Shown: positions 22,850 through 35,451, counted from the first letter of the stretch. The stretch is 64,000 nucleotides of DNA from Brachionus manjavacas (GCA_019054805.1 JAHQIY010000002.1:1798001-1862000); one strand, 5' to 3'. Translations and numbers: made by a program. Notes: generated by a model from the sequence alone, not told the origin.

Positions 22850-23866
22850 ATGGACATAAAAAGAAGAACATTTAAAACTCTGGTAAATAAAATTTTCAAA
22901 TTTTTTTTTTTATTCTTAATCTTTTTTTTTAAGAAATCCAAGAAAAGCTTTCAATTGCCTAAATGCTTTCAATTGACTGGATTGACCAAGTCTTTGTTTT
23001 CATGCAAAACAACTAGAAATCCAAACCAAGATAATTATGTCATTATGGATTTTACAAATAAAACTTCCTCGACCGATACTTACAGTCAACCAATCACCAG
23101 TACTATGATAGAACACCAAGAATCATCAAATTTTGAATCTCATCATCATCGATTTCAAAACACTGTTCCACACAAAATAAACGAATACTATCACTTGTAT
23201 CCAGAAAGTGAATCACACCGTAATTTTTTGAATTATGGACTTGATGTCGAAGAGACAAGGAGACTCACACCTCCTGTTTCTTCCTTGACTTCATATATGA
23301 CTGACTTCAATGATGTTACAATTGTCAATAACGACAAGTCACCTATATCATGTCAAAAAAATAATTGCGATAATGATTCTTTTGAAGATTATCTTCAAAG
23401 TACAAGAATTTCTCAGGAAAATTTAAATATTTTATCAAGTACAGTTATTCCAGAAAATCTTTCGCCATTACCATCTAATAAGCAGTCGACAATGCTTCAT
23501 TCTTCTAAAAATTCACCACAATCACCTACATCAATCTTATCTGTATCTTCAAATTATCTAGAAGTTACATCAGAATTGGAATCGCTTATTCTTGGATTGT
23601 CTTCCATTTACGAAAATGATACAGATACTAGAGTTTGCAAAGAAAATTATGAAGCCACTTTCGTTGATGATGTTACTGTTCAATTTGCAGACACTTTAAC
23701 AATTCTTAAAGATAACAACGATGACTGGTTATTCGTAGAAATTCATAGTGATAAGAGAAGAGGTTATATACCAAAAAATATTGTTTCTGATATTGATACT
23801 TTCATTTTTGAACTTAAACAATATCATAATCGAATCACAAGACTATCAAATTCGCAAAATTTTTAA
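22850..23866 (+). CDS. SH3-domain protein, unknown function
   Basis: The open frame is 338 codons. The stretch 22883-22933 begins GTAAAT, is T-rich, ends TTTTTTTTTAAG and is exactly 51 nt, so it is most likely a small in-frame intron. Removing it leaves about 321 residues and deletes an odd poly-Phe segment near residue 12. The middle is low-complexity, Ser/Asn/Thr-rich and probably disordered. A C-terminal SH3 domain is clear, at about residues 250-310 of the spliced form: YEATFVDDVTVQFADTLTIL, then DDWLFVEI and GYIPKNIV, matching ALYDY...DELS, DDWW and GYIPSNYV positions. A role as a signalling adaptor is inference. I cannot name an orthologue. Confidence 0.72.
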   Translation: MDIKRRTFKTLVNKIFKFFFLFLIFFFKKSKKSFQLPKCFQLTGLTKSLFSCKTTRNPNQDNYVIMDFTNKTSSTDTYSQPITSTMIEHQESSNFESHHHRFQNTVPHKINEYYHLYPESESHRNFLNYGLDVEETRRLTPPVSSLTSYMTDFNDVTIVNNDKSPISCQKNNCDNDSFEDYLQSTRISQENLNILSSTVIPENLSPLPSNKQSTMLHSSKNSPQSPTSILSVSSNYLEVTSELESLILGLSSIYENDTDTRVCKENYEATFVDDVTVQFADTLTILKDNNDDWLFVEIHSDKRRGYIPKNIVSDIDTFIFELKQYHNRITRLSNSQNF

Positions 23867-25064
23867 TTATATTTTTTATCTAATTTTTATTTTATTATCC
23901 ATTTAAAATTAATAAAATATTTAAATACATTTTGTTTTTCAATCCAAATTTTTCGGCCACCAAAAAATTAAAAAAATTAAAAAAATGATTTATGTTTTAC
24001 TATATGGCAAGTTTTTTTTTTCTATTTAACTTTTTTAAATTATGAAATTACGTTGTTTGAATAAAACTCAATACTTTAGCATGTTAAAATTTGAAATATA
24101 ATTACGCAATTATTTCTATAAATGTAAAATAGAATAAAAAATTTGCCATATGATTTTTTTATTAAAAATAAGATTTATTAACTTTTTCATTAAATTTCAA
24201 ATATCGAATGAAAAATAATAGTAATAAATTTTTTAGCTATCTTGAATCATAAGCCTTCGCTTTTTTTCAATTATAATGAAATTCAAGGATTTAAAATATA
24301 AATCAATACTAGATTTAAATTTTAATTATTATTAAATCTTTAATTATTTGTCTTAAATATTTATTTAATTAAAGTTAACAGGGCAGTTAAATATCAATTT
24401 TACAATCAAGTAAAAAATTTAAATGAGTCAGATCTTCTACTTTCGATAACTGTATAAAAGATAACTGTTAAATACAAAAATGTCATTTAAGTCCAACAAT
24501 TAAAGTCTTCTTAAAAATTCTAATTTATGTCTGTTTTTTCAACTCATTTTTAAAAACTGCACAAAACAAATATAACTCTTTCTCTGAATGTCAAAATTAA
24601 TAATAAAATACATCCTGGCTCATCATAAAGAGTTGTATCTATTGACAAAGACTGTTAATCATGTACATAATCAACAATTTTACAAAATGGACTAAATTGG
24701 AAAACTAATAACTAAAATTAATAATCACAATTGCTTAATTTTTTAAATTTGAAAGTTGCAAAATGGTTCATTTAAAAAGCTACTTTTTAAAATCCAAAAA
24801 AAATTCTTGAGATTCATCTTAGTTTTTTCCTATTTTTTTTTCACAAAATTTTTGCATCCAAAAGTTAACTTTATTTAGGCTCAAAATTTATGAATTTTTT
24901 TTGATGATGCGTAAGATTAAATTATTTTAATTATCAAAATTTTAAAAAATTCCCTTTTTATATTTGTCTTTATATTTAAAGATCTTATTTGGTTATTATT
25001 TAATTAAAATCTTTTTGTTTTTTAAATTAAAATATCTAAAGATTAAGTTTTATTTTGTCGTAAA
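23867..25064. other. A/T-rich intergenic region
   Basis: No coding signal, RNA gene or repeat structure stands out. The first part likely holds the SH3-gene 3' UTR, and the last few hundred bases the UFL1 promoter. Confidence 0.5.
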
Positions 25065-27814
25065 ATGTCATCTTCAACTTCATGGGAAGAAATCAAAAAG
25101 CTTGCTGCTGATTTCCAGCGAGTTCAACTGGTCGAAAGCAGCTATAAGTATAATAAATCAGAATTCAAATTATCTTTTCTCCAATTTTTTAAACCAAAGA
25201 TTATCAGAGAGAAATTGCATTGAGATAATTAACAAGCTTATTAATCTTGGTATGATAAATCTGTACCACACAACTGATGGAAAAGAATTTGTGACTCATA
25301 AACACTTGGAAAAAGAAATTTATGATGAAATTTATGTTCACGATGGTCGAATAAATATAGTAGAACTACAGACTCTTCTAAACATAGATATAAGTCATAT
25401 TGAGGCAAAAGTTAGTGAAATTGTCAAAGGTGATCCAAATTTGTGTCTTATATTAGGCCAAATAATTAGCAAGTAAATATTCGTTTTAAAAATTTTTTTC
25501 TCCTTCAGTCTTACAATTAGTTTAAAGAGATTATATGAACAAAATATCTGAAGAAATTAATGAATTACTAAAAGAAAAAGGAAGTGTTTCTGTAGCCGAA
25601 CTTACTAATATTTACAGTCTTCCAGCCGACTTTTTACATCAAGTAACAAATAATTTTATTTTGTAATTTGATAAATTTTTGTTTTATTTTAAGATAATTA
25701 AGCCCAGAGTAGGCACAATCATTAAAGGAAACTTTGACGGAAGCATTCTTTACACCCATAATTACGTTAATCATCAAAAATCTCTCTTAGCTGGAGTCTT
25801 AGAGGCTTCTATTAAGCCTGTTAGATTGTCTCAATTAACAAAAGAATATAATTTGGATCAGAGCATGATTTTTGGTAAAATTACCAAAATAATGATTAAA
25901 AATTTTTAAGGATTATTTATTAAAGAAATTTTTGATGAACTTGTTTTGTCTGGTCAAATTAAGGGAACTCTTTTTGGATCACGTCAAATTGCTTCTGCAG
26001 TTTATGTGCCAGAATTTTTCACTAAAGCTCAAGATCAATACATTCAAGCATTTTTCAAACAAAATGGTTACATTGATTTTTTGACTTTGAAAAAAATCGG
26101 GATCACTGAACCAGAAAATTATGTCAAGACTATTTTTGACAGCCAGGAAGTTAATTTTCTATCATCTAGTTGTCTGGCCAATTTTTTCCTCCAAAATTTA
26201 GAGCAAGAAATTGAAGAGTATTTGAATAAAAACGGGTTATGCGAAATAATGGTAATATATTTGATAGCATTATTTTAAAAATAATAACTCTTTACCATAG
26301 CAAATACTACCATCGAATTTAAGCGACAAAGATGCTGCTTTGCTTACAACTACTTTTTGCCGAAACCTTAAACAAAATATAGATTGCATTATCATCGCAG
26401 AGACCTATTTAGTTAGCAAGAGTTTTATTACAGATCTAAAAAATAAATTTCAGGATCAAATGGAAGTAAAATCAAAAGAAGATTTAACCAAAAAAAATAT
26501 TGTTCTAGCAATAAAATCAGACAATTTGGTTCTAGGATCTCTGGATGGCAAATCTTTAAACTCGTCTAAGGCATCAAAATCTAAATCGAAAAAATCAGTA
26601 CAGGAAAACGACAATGCATCAGTTGAAGTTGTTTTCATAGATAAAAATGGCTTAATAAGCCAGCTAAAATTATTAGTGAATGATGATGTTGGCGATGATC
26701 TATTGGATTCTTTAGTTGAGCATTTTTTGAAGCCTTTGAATTCACAGTATCTTGAATTGTTGAAATCCAAAGTCGAAAAAGGTCTTGTAACCATCACAGA
26801 GGGTGATCAGGACACTGATGGAAGAACAGCGTCCAAAAAGTTAACAATTAAGGAAGTTCAAGAAAAAGCAAGATTCTTTTTAGTTCAAGGAAAAATTTTT
26901 GATAAGGCTCTTAAATTATTTACAAGTAAATTAATATTAGTTTAAAATAGTAAATTATTTTAAATTGCTTTCAAGATCAAAAAGTGCAAGATCAGCTAAA
27001 CAAACATCTTTTGAAGACAAGTTGCTCAGAAATAACTAATGAAATGCTTAAATTTATTGCCAATGAACAAATGATTCAAGTTACTGATGAAAATTTAAAT
27101 ACAGAGGTTGTTTTAAAGTATTTTTTGGAAATAAATTTAAATCAAAAAAATAAATAGAGTCGTGGCAAAATTATTCAAAAATTAAAAGACCAATTTAAAC
27201 AAAAATTCACTGAATTAAATCAAGCTTTGGCAAATCAGGTATTTTTTTCATAAGTATATTTTTTTCAAATTTAATTTTGTTCTAGAGCGGCTCTGAAGTT
27301 ATTGATTTAATTGAAAAAGTTGCCAAGGAATGCATCGAATTATCAGCTAAAAAAGACCCGAAACGGGAAAAGTAAAAGATCAAATTTTTCAAATAATAAG
27401 AAATTAATTAGAAACTTTAAAAAAGAGAAGTTCTTTTGCAATTAAGAGAGAGTACTCGAGCTAGCCTTGGCGAAGAAAAAGATCCAGCAATAGTGTTGCA
27501 ATTGTCTTGCTTGCTTTTATTCTATTTCTCAACAAATTTATTTCTAAATGCGCCCGGACGATGTGTGCCGAATATTTTGGAGTTTTTGCAACCAAATCTA
27601 AAGGAAGAAACATACAATAAGCTTGCAAGTTTTCAAAGTAAATTTTGTTCATTTTCTGGCACTTTTTTTTAATGAAATTTGCTTAGATGCTGTTATTGAG
27701 AATGTGAGCAAGAGCAAAACAGATGAACCATCCAATATTTCAATTGATTTAGTTGAAGAAATCAAAAAAATTGGCTTAAATGCAAAAGAACATTTGCTAG
27801 AAAACAAGAATTAA
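25065..27814 (+). CDS. UFL1: E3 UFM1-protein ligase 1
   Basis: UFL1 is the scaffold-type E3 that, with UFC1, DDRGK1 and CDK5RAP3, attaches UFM1 to ribosomal uL24 and other targets at the ER. Eleven exons fit with exact phases: 25065-25147, 25200-25472, 25528-25642, 25694-25874, 25911-26251, 26301-26925, 26976-27106, 27158-27238, 27286-27371, 27426-27637 and 27687-27814 (2256 nt, 751 residues; human 794). The start is MSSSTSWEEIKKLAADFQRV, matching the orthologous N-terminus. Family blocks are LSERNCIEIINKLI, DGRINIVELQTLLNID, GTLFGSRQIASAVYVP, FKQNGYIDFLTL, KKDPKREKEVLLQLRE and NAPGRCVPNILEFLQP. The Lys-rich linker after the middle domain is retained but shorter. Introns are 36 to 55 nt. A fragment of exon 6 is copied downstream at 28467. 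Confidence 0.95.
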
Positions 27815-29979
27815 ATAAGATAAACATTTTTTAGATATTTATTGATGATTTTTAGTCTAAATAAAGTCTGGCATATGCGAAAATATAATTGTATTTTTTG
27901 ATAAATTTTTCTAAAATACTAAAATACTTTAATTAAATATGATTAAAGATAATTGACCTAAATAGGTCATATAAAGATAGCATCCCAAGTATGTTTATTA
28001 AATAACTCAAAATATTTACGTTCCTAAGATGGTATCAAAATTTTTAAGTATAATTAGCAGAACTTGAAAAATAAAACATAAAAAATTAATAAATTAATCT
28101 ATTCTATTCTAAAATGCTTGGTATCAATTATTCTTCATCTAAAAAGCATCCGTTCTTATGCAAGAGCTATATCTAAAATATTATTTCTGAATTGAATATC
28201 TTAAAATAAAAATAATGAGGTGAAGCATAGCTAAAATTTTTTACATAACAAGTCTAATTCTTTATTAGAACAGCGGTCAATTTTAAATTTATCTTGACTT
28301 TTTAATTTTCCCTAATTTAATAATATAATGCTTAATATTTCCACTTATAAATGTAAAATTTTTAACATATAAATTGTAGACTCATTTTATGTGACCATTT
28401 AAAAATCACTTGAAATTGTTTTTATATACAAAATTGGCTTTGTAACCATTAAAGTGAATTTTCAGGTTGCCGATGAAAGAACATCGTCCAAAAAGCTAAC
28501 AATTAAGGAAGTTCGGGAAAAAGCAATATTCTTTTTAGGACAAGCCAAAAAAGTGTGACTATTCAATTTTCCAAAATTTTTTCTTTTTAAACTTTGTCTT
28601 TCAAAAAAAAAGAATTTTCAACAAAAAAATAAAATAATTAAAACTTATGTTGTATTTCTAATTATTTATCTCTTTTTAATTTTTGATAATTTTGTCAATT
28701 TATTTTCTATTTTTTTTATAAACCGTCCATGAGAGTCAATTAAATTTGAGAATAAAAAATAAGTAATAAAGCCATTCTTTTTCTCAGGAATAATTCACTG
28801 TAAAATCGGCTTCAAATTTCAAAGGACATACATTCTACTTAAATGGAACATAAATTCCCAAAATAAACTTAATTTAACTACGCCAGCTTTCAAAAATTCA
28901 AAGAATAAATTGAAATAATTTTTTTACAAATTTAATTAAATTTTTCTAATTTAAATTTTGACTAACCAAATCTTTAAATAAAAAATAAAACATAATCAAT
29001 TTAATTTGCTCTTTATTTGTACAAAAATTTATTTAAAAAAAAATAAGAGATATCATTGAGGAATTTATATTTGTATTTTTAAATTCATTAAAGAGTTCAA
29101 TTAATGAAACTAGAATAGGTTAGTTAATGATATAGTAAAAATTCGCAATGATTAGTATCTATTTCGAGGAGGTTAAAGTTTTACAAGTATTTTGAAATTG
29201 AACATAACCAAAAAGGTAATCAACTAAACATAGTTGTTCTGATTGGAATTTAGATCCATAATCAGTCTGTATGGAATGAATCGCATTGCATTTGAATGCA
29301 TTATTCAAATTTGGAAAGTGTAAAAATATTACATTTGTTCCAATTATTACTGTGAGCCAGTATTGTAAATAGTTCAACTGAATTAATGCCAATTCATTTA
29401 ATATTCTGCCGATCGAGCCAATGATCGATTCTGGAATAGAAAATCAAACGATCTCTAAACTCTTTGCCCACGAACATTTATCTTCACTGAGTTTATTTAT
29501 TCTCGATTATAAATTCCAGAATTTAGCATAGATTCCTGATCAATAGGTGCTCGGCAGATAAGATAATTTATTATAATTGCTGCTAAGTACTCCCTCTGCT
29601 TGGAAATATTCTTTCTTAGCAATTTGGTTATTCGGTTTTTTTCTATATAAACGAAATCAAACTTTCAGAAATCATCATCATTCAAATACAACTAAGAAAA
29701 TAAAAATAATTTGCATTTTGAGTTTGATCAAAAGGTAGAATCGATTTGAACTTTCGTGTTGCCTAATTCAGTTGAACGAACCAAATTGCAGCGTTGTGGT
29801 AATTATGATTAAGTTCCACAAAGCGCTCAAGATAAATCTTACAACATCTTTTTTCTTAATGCCAAGCAAAGAGTAAGATCAGCATATATAAATAATTGAA
29901 CGCTTTCTTATTCTAAAAGTTTAGTTGATTTATTATGAATTGTAGGCAGCTTGGCTCATTTGAGTTTCATTCCATTACT
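27815..29979. other. intergenic region between UFL1 and tropomyosin
   Basis: It holds the UFL1 exon fragment at 28467-28552. A TATATAA at about 29644, followed by a CAT-rich leader, may be an additional upstream promoter. No intact gene is visible. Confidence 0.5.
28467..28552 (+). pseudogene. partial duplicate of UFL1 exon 6
   Basis: About 86 bp closely match UFL1 exon 6 around 26812-26895. The protein-level match includes TSSKKLTIKEV and an FFLG/FFLV block, against TASKKLTIKEV in the parent. Differences are scattered substitutions, the frame stays open over the fragment, and no neighbouring exons are present. It looks like a small segmental duplicate about 1.6 kb from the source, not a processed copy. 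No function is implied. Confidence 0.75.
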
Positions 29980-29987
29980 TATAAAAG
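29980..29987 (+). promoter_or_regulatory. TATA box of the long (HMW) tropomyosin promoter
   Basis: TATAAAAG lies about 107 bp upstream of the first tropomyosin ATG. An initiator-like TTCTCAATTCTAG lies at about +25. A short leader intron may end at TTTTTAG just before 30045. Confidence 0.5.
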
Positions 29988-30086
29988 CCGAGCTCTGTTC
30001 TATTCTCAATTCTAGTCTAATCTTGATCTTTTACCCATTTTTAGAAGTTTATTTCTTTAAAACTCTTAAAGCAAAAAATTACCGAA

Positions 30087-33000
30087 ATGGCCACCCCAAC
30101 TATGGACTCAATCAAAAAGAAAATGCAATCCATGAAGCTCGAGAAGGAGAACGCCATCGACAGAGCCGATCAGATGGAACAAAAAACCAAGGATTTGGAA
30201 GACAAACTCAAATTGGTACTTTAAAGAAAAAGAAAAAATTTTTTTTTTTAATTTTAATTTATTAGGCCGAGGAAGAGAACAATGGTCTGTTAAAGAGAAT
30301 CTCTCAACTGGACAACGATTTGGACAAGGCTCAAGAAACACTGGCTGAAGTTAACAACAAGCTCGAGACTGCCAACAAGGCCTCTGCTGACGTAAGTATT
30401 CACTGGGAACGCGCCGGCACTCTAACTCCTGCTCCGATCCAAAACTACTCAAATAACATAAATTTGGGAGAAAAATAATGATTTTTTTGATTTTTTTATT
30501 CGAGAAAAAATAATAAAAAATTAGCATCTGACTAGATCTTGTGGAGATTAGATCTAGACAGACCACAACAGACATGATTTACCACTGAGAATAGAAGAAA
30601 AGAAGAAAAATAATTCATCTAGCTTCACAGATAAAATAGATATGATTATTATCTGTGTAAGTTGATATCGTTTCCTCTTATTTGGACGAATTCACACAGT
30701 TTCTTTTGATTATGTGATATCTGAGATGCTAAGATAAACAAAGCTAGCATATAAGTAGCATTCCAAAAGTCTGCAACTAATCTATTGCGCTTGCTGCTTC
30801 CTCTAGCTAATTTTAACTTTATAATTTCTTGTTCCTTGTTTAGCTCACGATTTAAATTGTAATTCATAATTTATTAATTTTGTTGGTAATCTTGTTCGAG
30901 CTTATTTATGTTGTTGTGTTATGTTTCAAAATTTTTGTCACTCTTAAAAAAAATTTCGCAAAATTTGACTTTGAAGTCACGTAAGGCTAACGCAAAAAAA
31001 GCACAAAAATAATTCCTGATTTGAAAAGAATTTAGACTTTAAAGAAAAAAAAATGCTTGGTTAACTGGTTAAGTAGATACTTGGTTTTGTTTGAAAATGG
31101 CGTCCAGCAACAACGAATACAACCAAATTGACGAACTGCTGCAAACTGGCCAAATATCCAACGCTGTCGAGTTCTACAACTACTTTAAGAACAAGTCGAG
31201 TGGCCAGAGCGAGCAGCCCGCAGCCATACCCACATCATCGTCACTGTCTTCCATATCATCGTATTCGGGCAAGCGTGGCAAAAAATGCAAGCCAAACACC
31301 CTGAGCGATTACGCCTCTTTGCTCAATGTCCCGGTTGCGAGCCATCCAAGGCCCAAGTTCAAGAAAGCCTGCTCGTCAAACAGCTTGGCCGTGCACGCCA
31401 ATCCGAGCCTGTCGCCGGCCATGTCCATGTCCAGTTTGTCCAGCTGTCACTTCACCGCCTACATGCCCCGACGCTCCACCATTTACGACGAGTACATCAT
31501 GGCCCAGCCAAGTAGCCAAAGTGGGCCAGAATTTCCCAGTGAGTCAATTTCGTCCATGTTTCTCAAGTCGGCAACCAGCTACTACCAAAAGTACAAGCAG
31601 CAGCAGTCGATCAAGTCGACCAACAGCTATGACGACAAAGAAATGGAGAAACGCAAGGAAGAGGCCGTAAACCGCATCATCCGAAATGAAAGAATAAAAG
31701 AAATCCGCATGAAAATGTACGAGTACGAATTGTTGAAGGAATACCAAAATTTGAATGTCAATCAGGCACCCAGTGTTGAGTCCAAGTCGTTCGACGACTT
31801 CAGCTCACTCAACGAGAATCTAAGCGAAGATGGCCTTGATGACTCAAAGCAAAAGTCAAAAACAAATAGCTACTTTAGCAGGACTTATGGTGCCAGGACT
31901 ATTTATGACGAGTACAGATCGAACATGCAAGAGAATGATGGCGCTGATGATGAAGATGAAGATGATGATGATGATGATGATGATGGGGACAATGATGACG
32001 AGGACTATGAAAGTGGCATTGAGGACGATGAGTTGTTTGATCAAAAAAAGAAAAAAATTAATTTGTACAGTGGCGGAATTTTTTTTCCGCCAAATCAGTC
32101 TAAATTTCAGCTTAAAATTTCAATTATTAGTGCTGAAGTTAAGAATATAGTTAATGTACTCAAACAGGTCAGAATTTTTTGTGTCCATTTTTTTTTTCAT
32201 TCAATTGCAGAGCCGATTCAAAATGAACTAATTTCATCAAAAGCAACAACATTAAATGCTAAGACAGGTGTTGAGGCTCTAACGAAAATGATTCATTTGC
32301 AATTTGCACGCAAATGCTCACGCTTCAAATTTTCATATTAGAAAAAAAAAAAAAAGAAAAAAAAAGAAGACGACAAGAAAGCTAAAAGTTGATTTATTGC
32401 GCCCTTAGTTCTGATATTATAATAATTTATATGCTGCACCACAAAAGCTTGAACGAATTTAAATTCAAGACAAACTTGTCTATTAGCATTTCCCCCTCTT
32501 GCATTTTTTTCTCATACTATTTTTATTATTATTATAATAGAATTCAAAATCAAATTTCAAATTAAAAAAGAGGTTCATCATGCAAGTCTCATTTTTTTTA
32601 TTATTTCTTTCGAGAAATAATTTTGTTCTAGTTGTTGTTATCTGTTTGCTAGAGTTCTCTCGTGACTCTCAGGGCTATTTAATAATTTTTTCTTACTCTC
32701 TCTCTCTCTCTCTCTTAGACTAATAATTAAGCGGCTTTTTGTCAAATAGTTGATTTATTCAATTCCAATCGATACTTATTCCACTATTCTTTTTGATTTG
32801 AAACCATGTCGTCTTTGAATCGTTTGGGTGTTTCCAGGCCGTCGAATGGCGAATCGAGTGGCGCCAATGGTCTCTCGGTGCAGGGCTCGACCATTCTGGA
32901 CACGCTCAAGAAAAAAATGAGCCAGCTTAAGGAAGAACTTGAAGTGTCCAAGGACGAGCTGGAAAAAAATAGGCACTTGCTAGACGAGGAAAAAAAGCGC

Positions 33001-35451
33001 AGAGAATGTGTAAGTTTTGAATCGGGAGCAGAAATTTGCCGCCTCGCCACAAATCGCCTAGGGCTGTTCAATTTTTGAACGAGCATTTTCAGCATTTTGC
33101 TAACATTTTCTAATTTTTGTTTAGGCCGAGCTGGAAGTGTCCGCTTTGCAAAGACGTGTCCAATTGATAGAGGAAGATTTGGAAAAGACCGATGAGCGTC
33201 TTACCCAGGCCACCACCAAGCTCAACGAAGCTTCTCAAGCTGCTGACGAAAGCGAAAGGTACACACGCCAAATTAATTAATATTTTCTAGTTACACTAGT
33301 TCAAATCAAAATTGTTTTCTCTCTAAACAAAATAATTTAACTCTAGGGTCCGTAAGCTAATGGAGACTAGACTTAACCATGATAGCGATAAGGTAGAGCT
33401 GTTAGAACGGCAACTAAGAGAGGCTAAAGAACTAGCCGCTGAATCTGACAGAAAATACGAAGAAGTATTTTAAACCTAAATTTTGCCAGGATAAAACACC
33501 AATTTAGGCTTTTGAGTGTGTTTTTGTATGAGTGATTTAACTTTTAATTTTAATCAGACAACGTAAATCGTTGGAGGCCAGAAGCATGGTCGATGATGAG
33601 CGCATAGCTACATTGGAGAAACAATTAGCCGAGGCTCAAATTATTGCCGAAGACGCCGACAGAAGATACGATGAGGTAAAAGCCGAAGAACAACAACAAG
33701 AAGAAGAAAATTTTATTTAATCTTTGAAAATTTAAAAAAGGTTGCTCGTCGTTTGGCCATCATGGAAGTTGACTTGGAGAGAGCTGAGGATAGAGCCGAG
33801 GCTGCCGAAGCGTAAGTATTCGTGTGCCACCTTCTGTCTCTTGAGCAAATAATGACAATGAACAAGGATGTAAATATTTGAGTGCTTGTGTGATGTTTTG
33901 TTTTGTTTGAAATTTGAATTTGAATCTTTTTTTTGTTCTCATTAAAATTGGTGTTTTATTTTATTTTTTATTTGAATGCATGACTAATTTTGCTAACAGG
34001 TATCAAGAAAATTGGTCGTCCTAGAATCGAGTGTGGAACGATCGGAAGACCGAGCGGGTCATTCCCAGCAGTGAGTGTTGTGCCAAATGATAATGAATTA
34101 ATATTGCATGGTGTTTTCTTTTTTTAGTAAAATAGATAAATTAGAAGAAGAACTGCGCTTGCTAAATAATGTCCTAAAAACCTATGAACACAACGAACAA
34201 AAGGTAATTAATAAATAACCACTGGTGTCATTATATGTTCGGGATACATTTCTTTTTTGCCTAATTTTACTTTAACACTTAATTTCTTCTAGTAAAATCC
34301 TCGAGCTAGAAGAGGAATTGAAGGTCGTCGGTAACAACATGAAATCTCTTGAAGTTTCCGAACAAGAGGTAGACTCTTCTTTGTTTTATTAAGAGTGTTA
34401 AAGCATGGGGTTTTATATAGATAGGAAGAAATGTTTAAAAAAAAAACAAGATCAAAAAATGCATGACCACTTTTGGTTCACTTGGAATCAAGAAGAAAAA
34501 ATTTTAATTTTTTCTTTATTCAAGGCTATTCAAAGAGAAGAAAGCTACGAAGAACAAATCAGAGACTTGTCTTCACGACTTAAAGATGTAAGCCAATTTG
34601 TTAAAATGACAATTTTTTTAGGCATAAATCAATGGCAGTTGAACTAAAAATGTTATTAAAAAAAAAAAAAAAAAAGAAAAAAACACTGTCATTCGATTAA
34701 AATCAGCTCTTTAAGAACAATAATTATTTAAATTCTATGATATCTTAGGCCGAACAAAGAGCTGATTTGGGTGAGCGCACCATGGCCAAATTACAAAAAG
34801 AGGTCGACAGATTGGAAGGTAATTCACTCAAAAACACTTTAGTTATTTGTTTAGTTTTTGAGTTTTATTGCATGTTCCTTTTTTGTTTTGGCAAATATGC
34901 CAAGTTTTAAGAGCTATTTAGATAAAGAGTTATTAATTTTAAATTTAGGCTGATAACCGAGCTGATCATTCAGCGCGGCGCGTAATAAAACTTGAAAAAG
35001 ATATCGAAAAATTAGAAGGTACTTGTCTCTAATAGCTCTAAAAGCTCAATCTAAATCACTTATCTCTGCTAAATTTTTAATCATACTTTTATTTAAAAAA
35101 ATACTAACACCAAATGCTTGTTTTTCTGAGTGTTTAACTTTTTTTTTGCATGGTTTGTAGATGAACTAGCCGAAGAACGGAACAAGACTAGGGGCTTGCA
35201 GAACGAAATGGAAAAGTGCATCGCTGACTTACAGTCAATGTAGCCTGATACCTTTTTACGAACAATTTAAATTTTTTTTTATCTAAAATTGTTTGTATTT
35301 GTATTTGATCTAGTTTATTAAATATTTGCCCTTACTGTCTATAACTAATTAATTGTTTACTTTAATAGACGAATTATTGGCCGAAAAGGAAAAATACAAA
35401 AACATCAGCGAAGAATTGGATCAAACCCTCAACGAATTGCAAGGTTATTAA
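30087..35451 (+). CDS. TPM: tropomyosin with two promoters and five mutually exclusive exon pairs
   Basis: Tropomyosin is the parallel coiled coil that lies along actin filaments and gates myosin. Long-form exons are 1a 30087-30215 and 2a 30266-30391. The short form starts in exon 1b, 32806-33009. Shared are exon 3 (33125-33258) and exon 7 (34525-34587). Paired exons of identical length and phase: 4a 33347-33464 and 4b 33558-33675 (118 nt); 5a 33741-33811 and 5b 34000-34070 (71 nt); 6a 34128-34203 and 6b 34293-34368 (76 nt); 8a 34749-34818 and 8b 34949-35018 (70 nt); C-terminal 9a 35161-35243 and 9b 35369-35451 (83 nt, each with its own stop). The long form is 289 residues, or the canonical 284 if Met6 (MDSIKKKMQ) is used; the short form is 272. 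Block [14 protein letters not shown] (6b) and ends LNELQGY and IADLQSM are diagnostic. Codon use is much more G/C-rich than the flanks, as expected for a highly expressed muscle gene. Confidence 0.95.
31097..32231 (+). CDS. unknown acidic/low-complexity protein in the tropomyosin intron, possibly an alternative tropomyosin N-terminus
   Basis: A long frame starts at ATG 31097 (AAAATGGCG context) on the tropomyosin strand, between exons 2a and 1b. The protein is Ser-rich with two TIYDEY repeats (near residues 135 and 275), a charged helical segment ([20 protein letters not shown]) and a long Asp/Glu run. No known domain is recognised. A local 43-nt intron (32168-32210, GTCAGA...TTGCAG) would end the protein seven codons later (32231, about 363 residues). 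The same donor, VLKQ|GTCAGA, is in phase 0, and tropomyosin exon 3 also starts in phase 0. Splicing to exon 3 would therefore create a tropomyosin with a large unique N-terminus, like the fly Tm1-I/C type. Reading through the donor without splicing instead continues to a stop at 32341. Codon use is G/C-rich like tropomyosin, so the exon is probably real. Confidence 0.65.
32232..32805 (+). promoter_or_regulatory. probable internal promoter region for short tropomyosin isoforms
   Basis: The 574-bp gap before exon 1b holds A-rich sequence, then a (CT)10 run at about 32696-32715 ending CTTAGAC. The GAGA-type repeat lies about 90 bp upstream of the exon 1b ATG. It could bind GAGA-like factors or be part of a polypyrimidine tract for a leader exon. 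No TATA box is obvious. Confidence 0.4.

Noticed and set aside
29159-29392. Minus-strand frame with a short phrase (IQTDYGSKFQSE) resembling a retroelement integrase
   Set aside because: Only a dozen residues resemble the family and the flanks have no supporting domain or terminal repeats. At most an old unidentifiable relic; not annotated.
31285-32150. Alternate frames overlapping the intron-nested ORF, some rich in Arg/Pro or Met
   Set aside because: They arise from G/C-rich codons and the GAT repeat in the main frame; no independent start context or domain.
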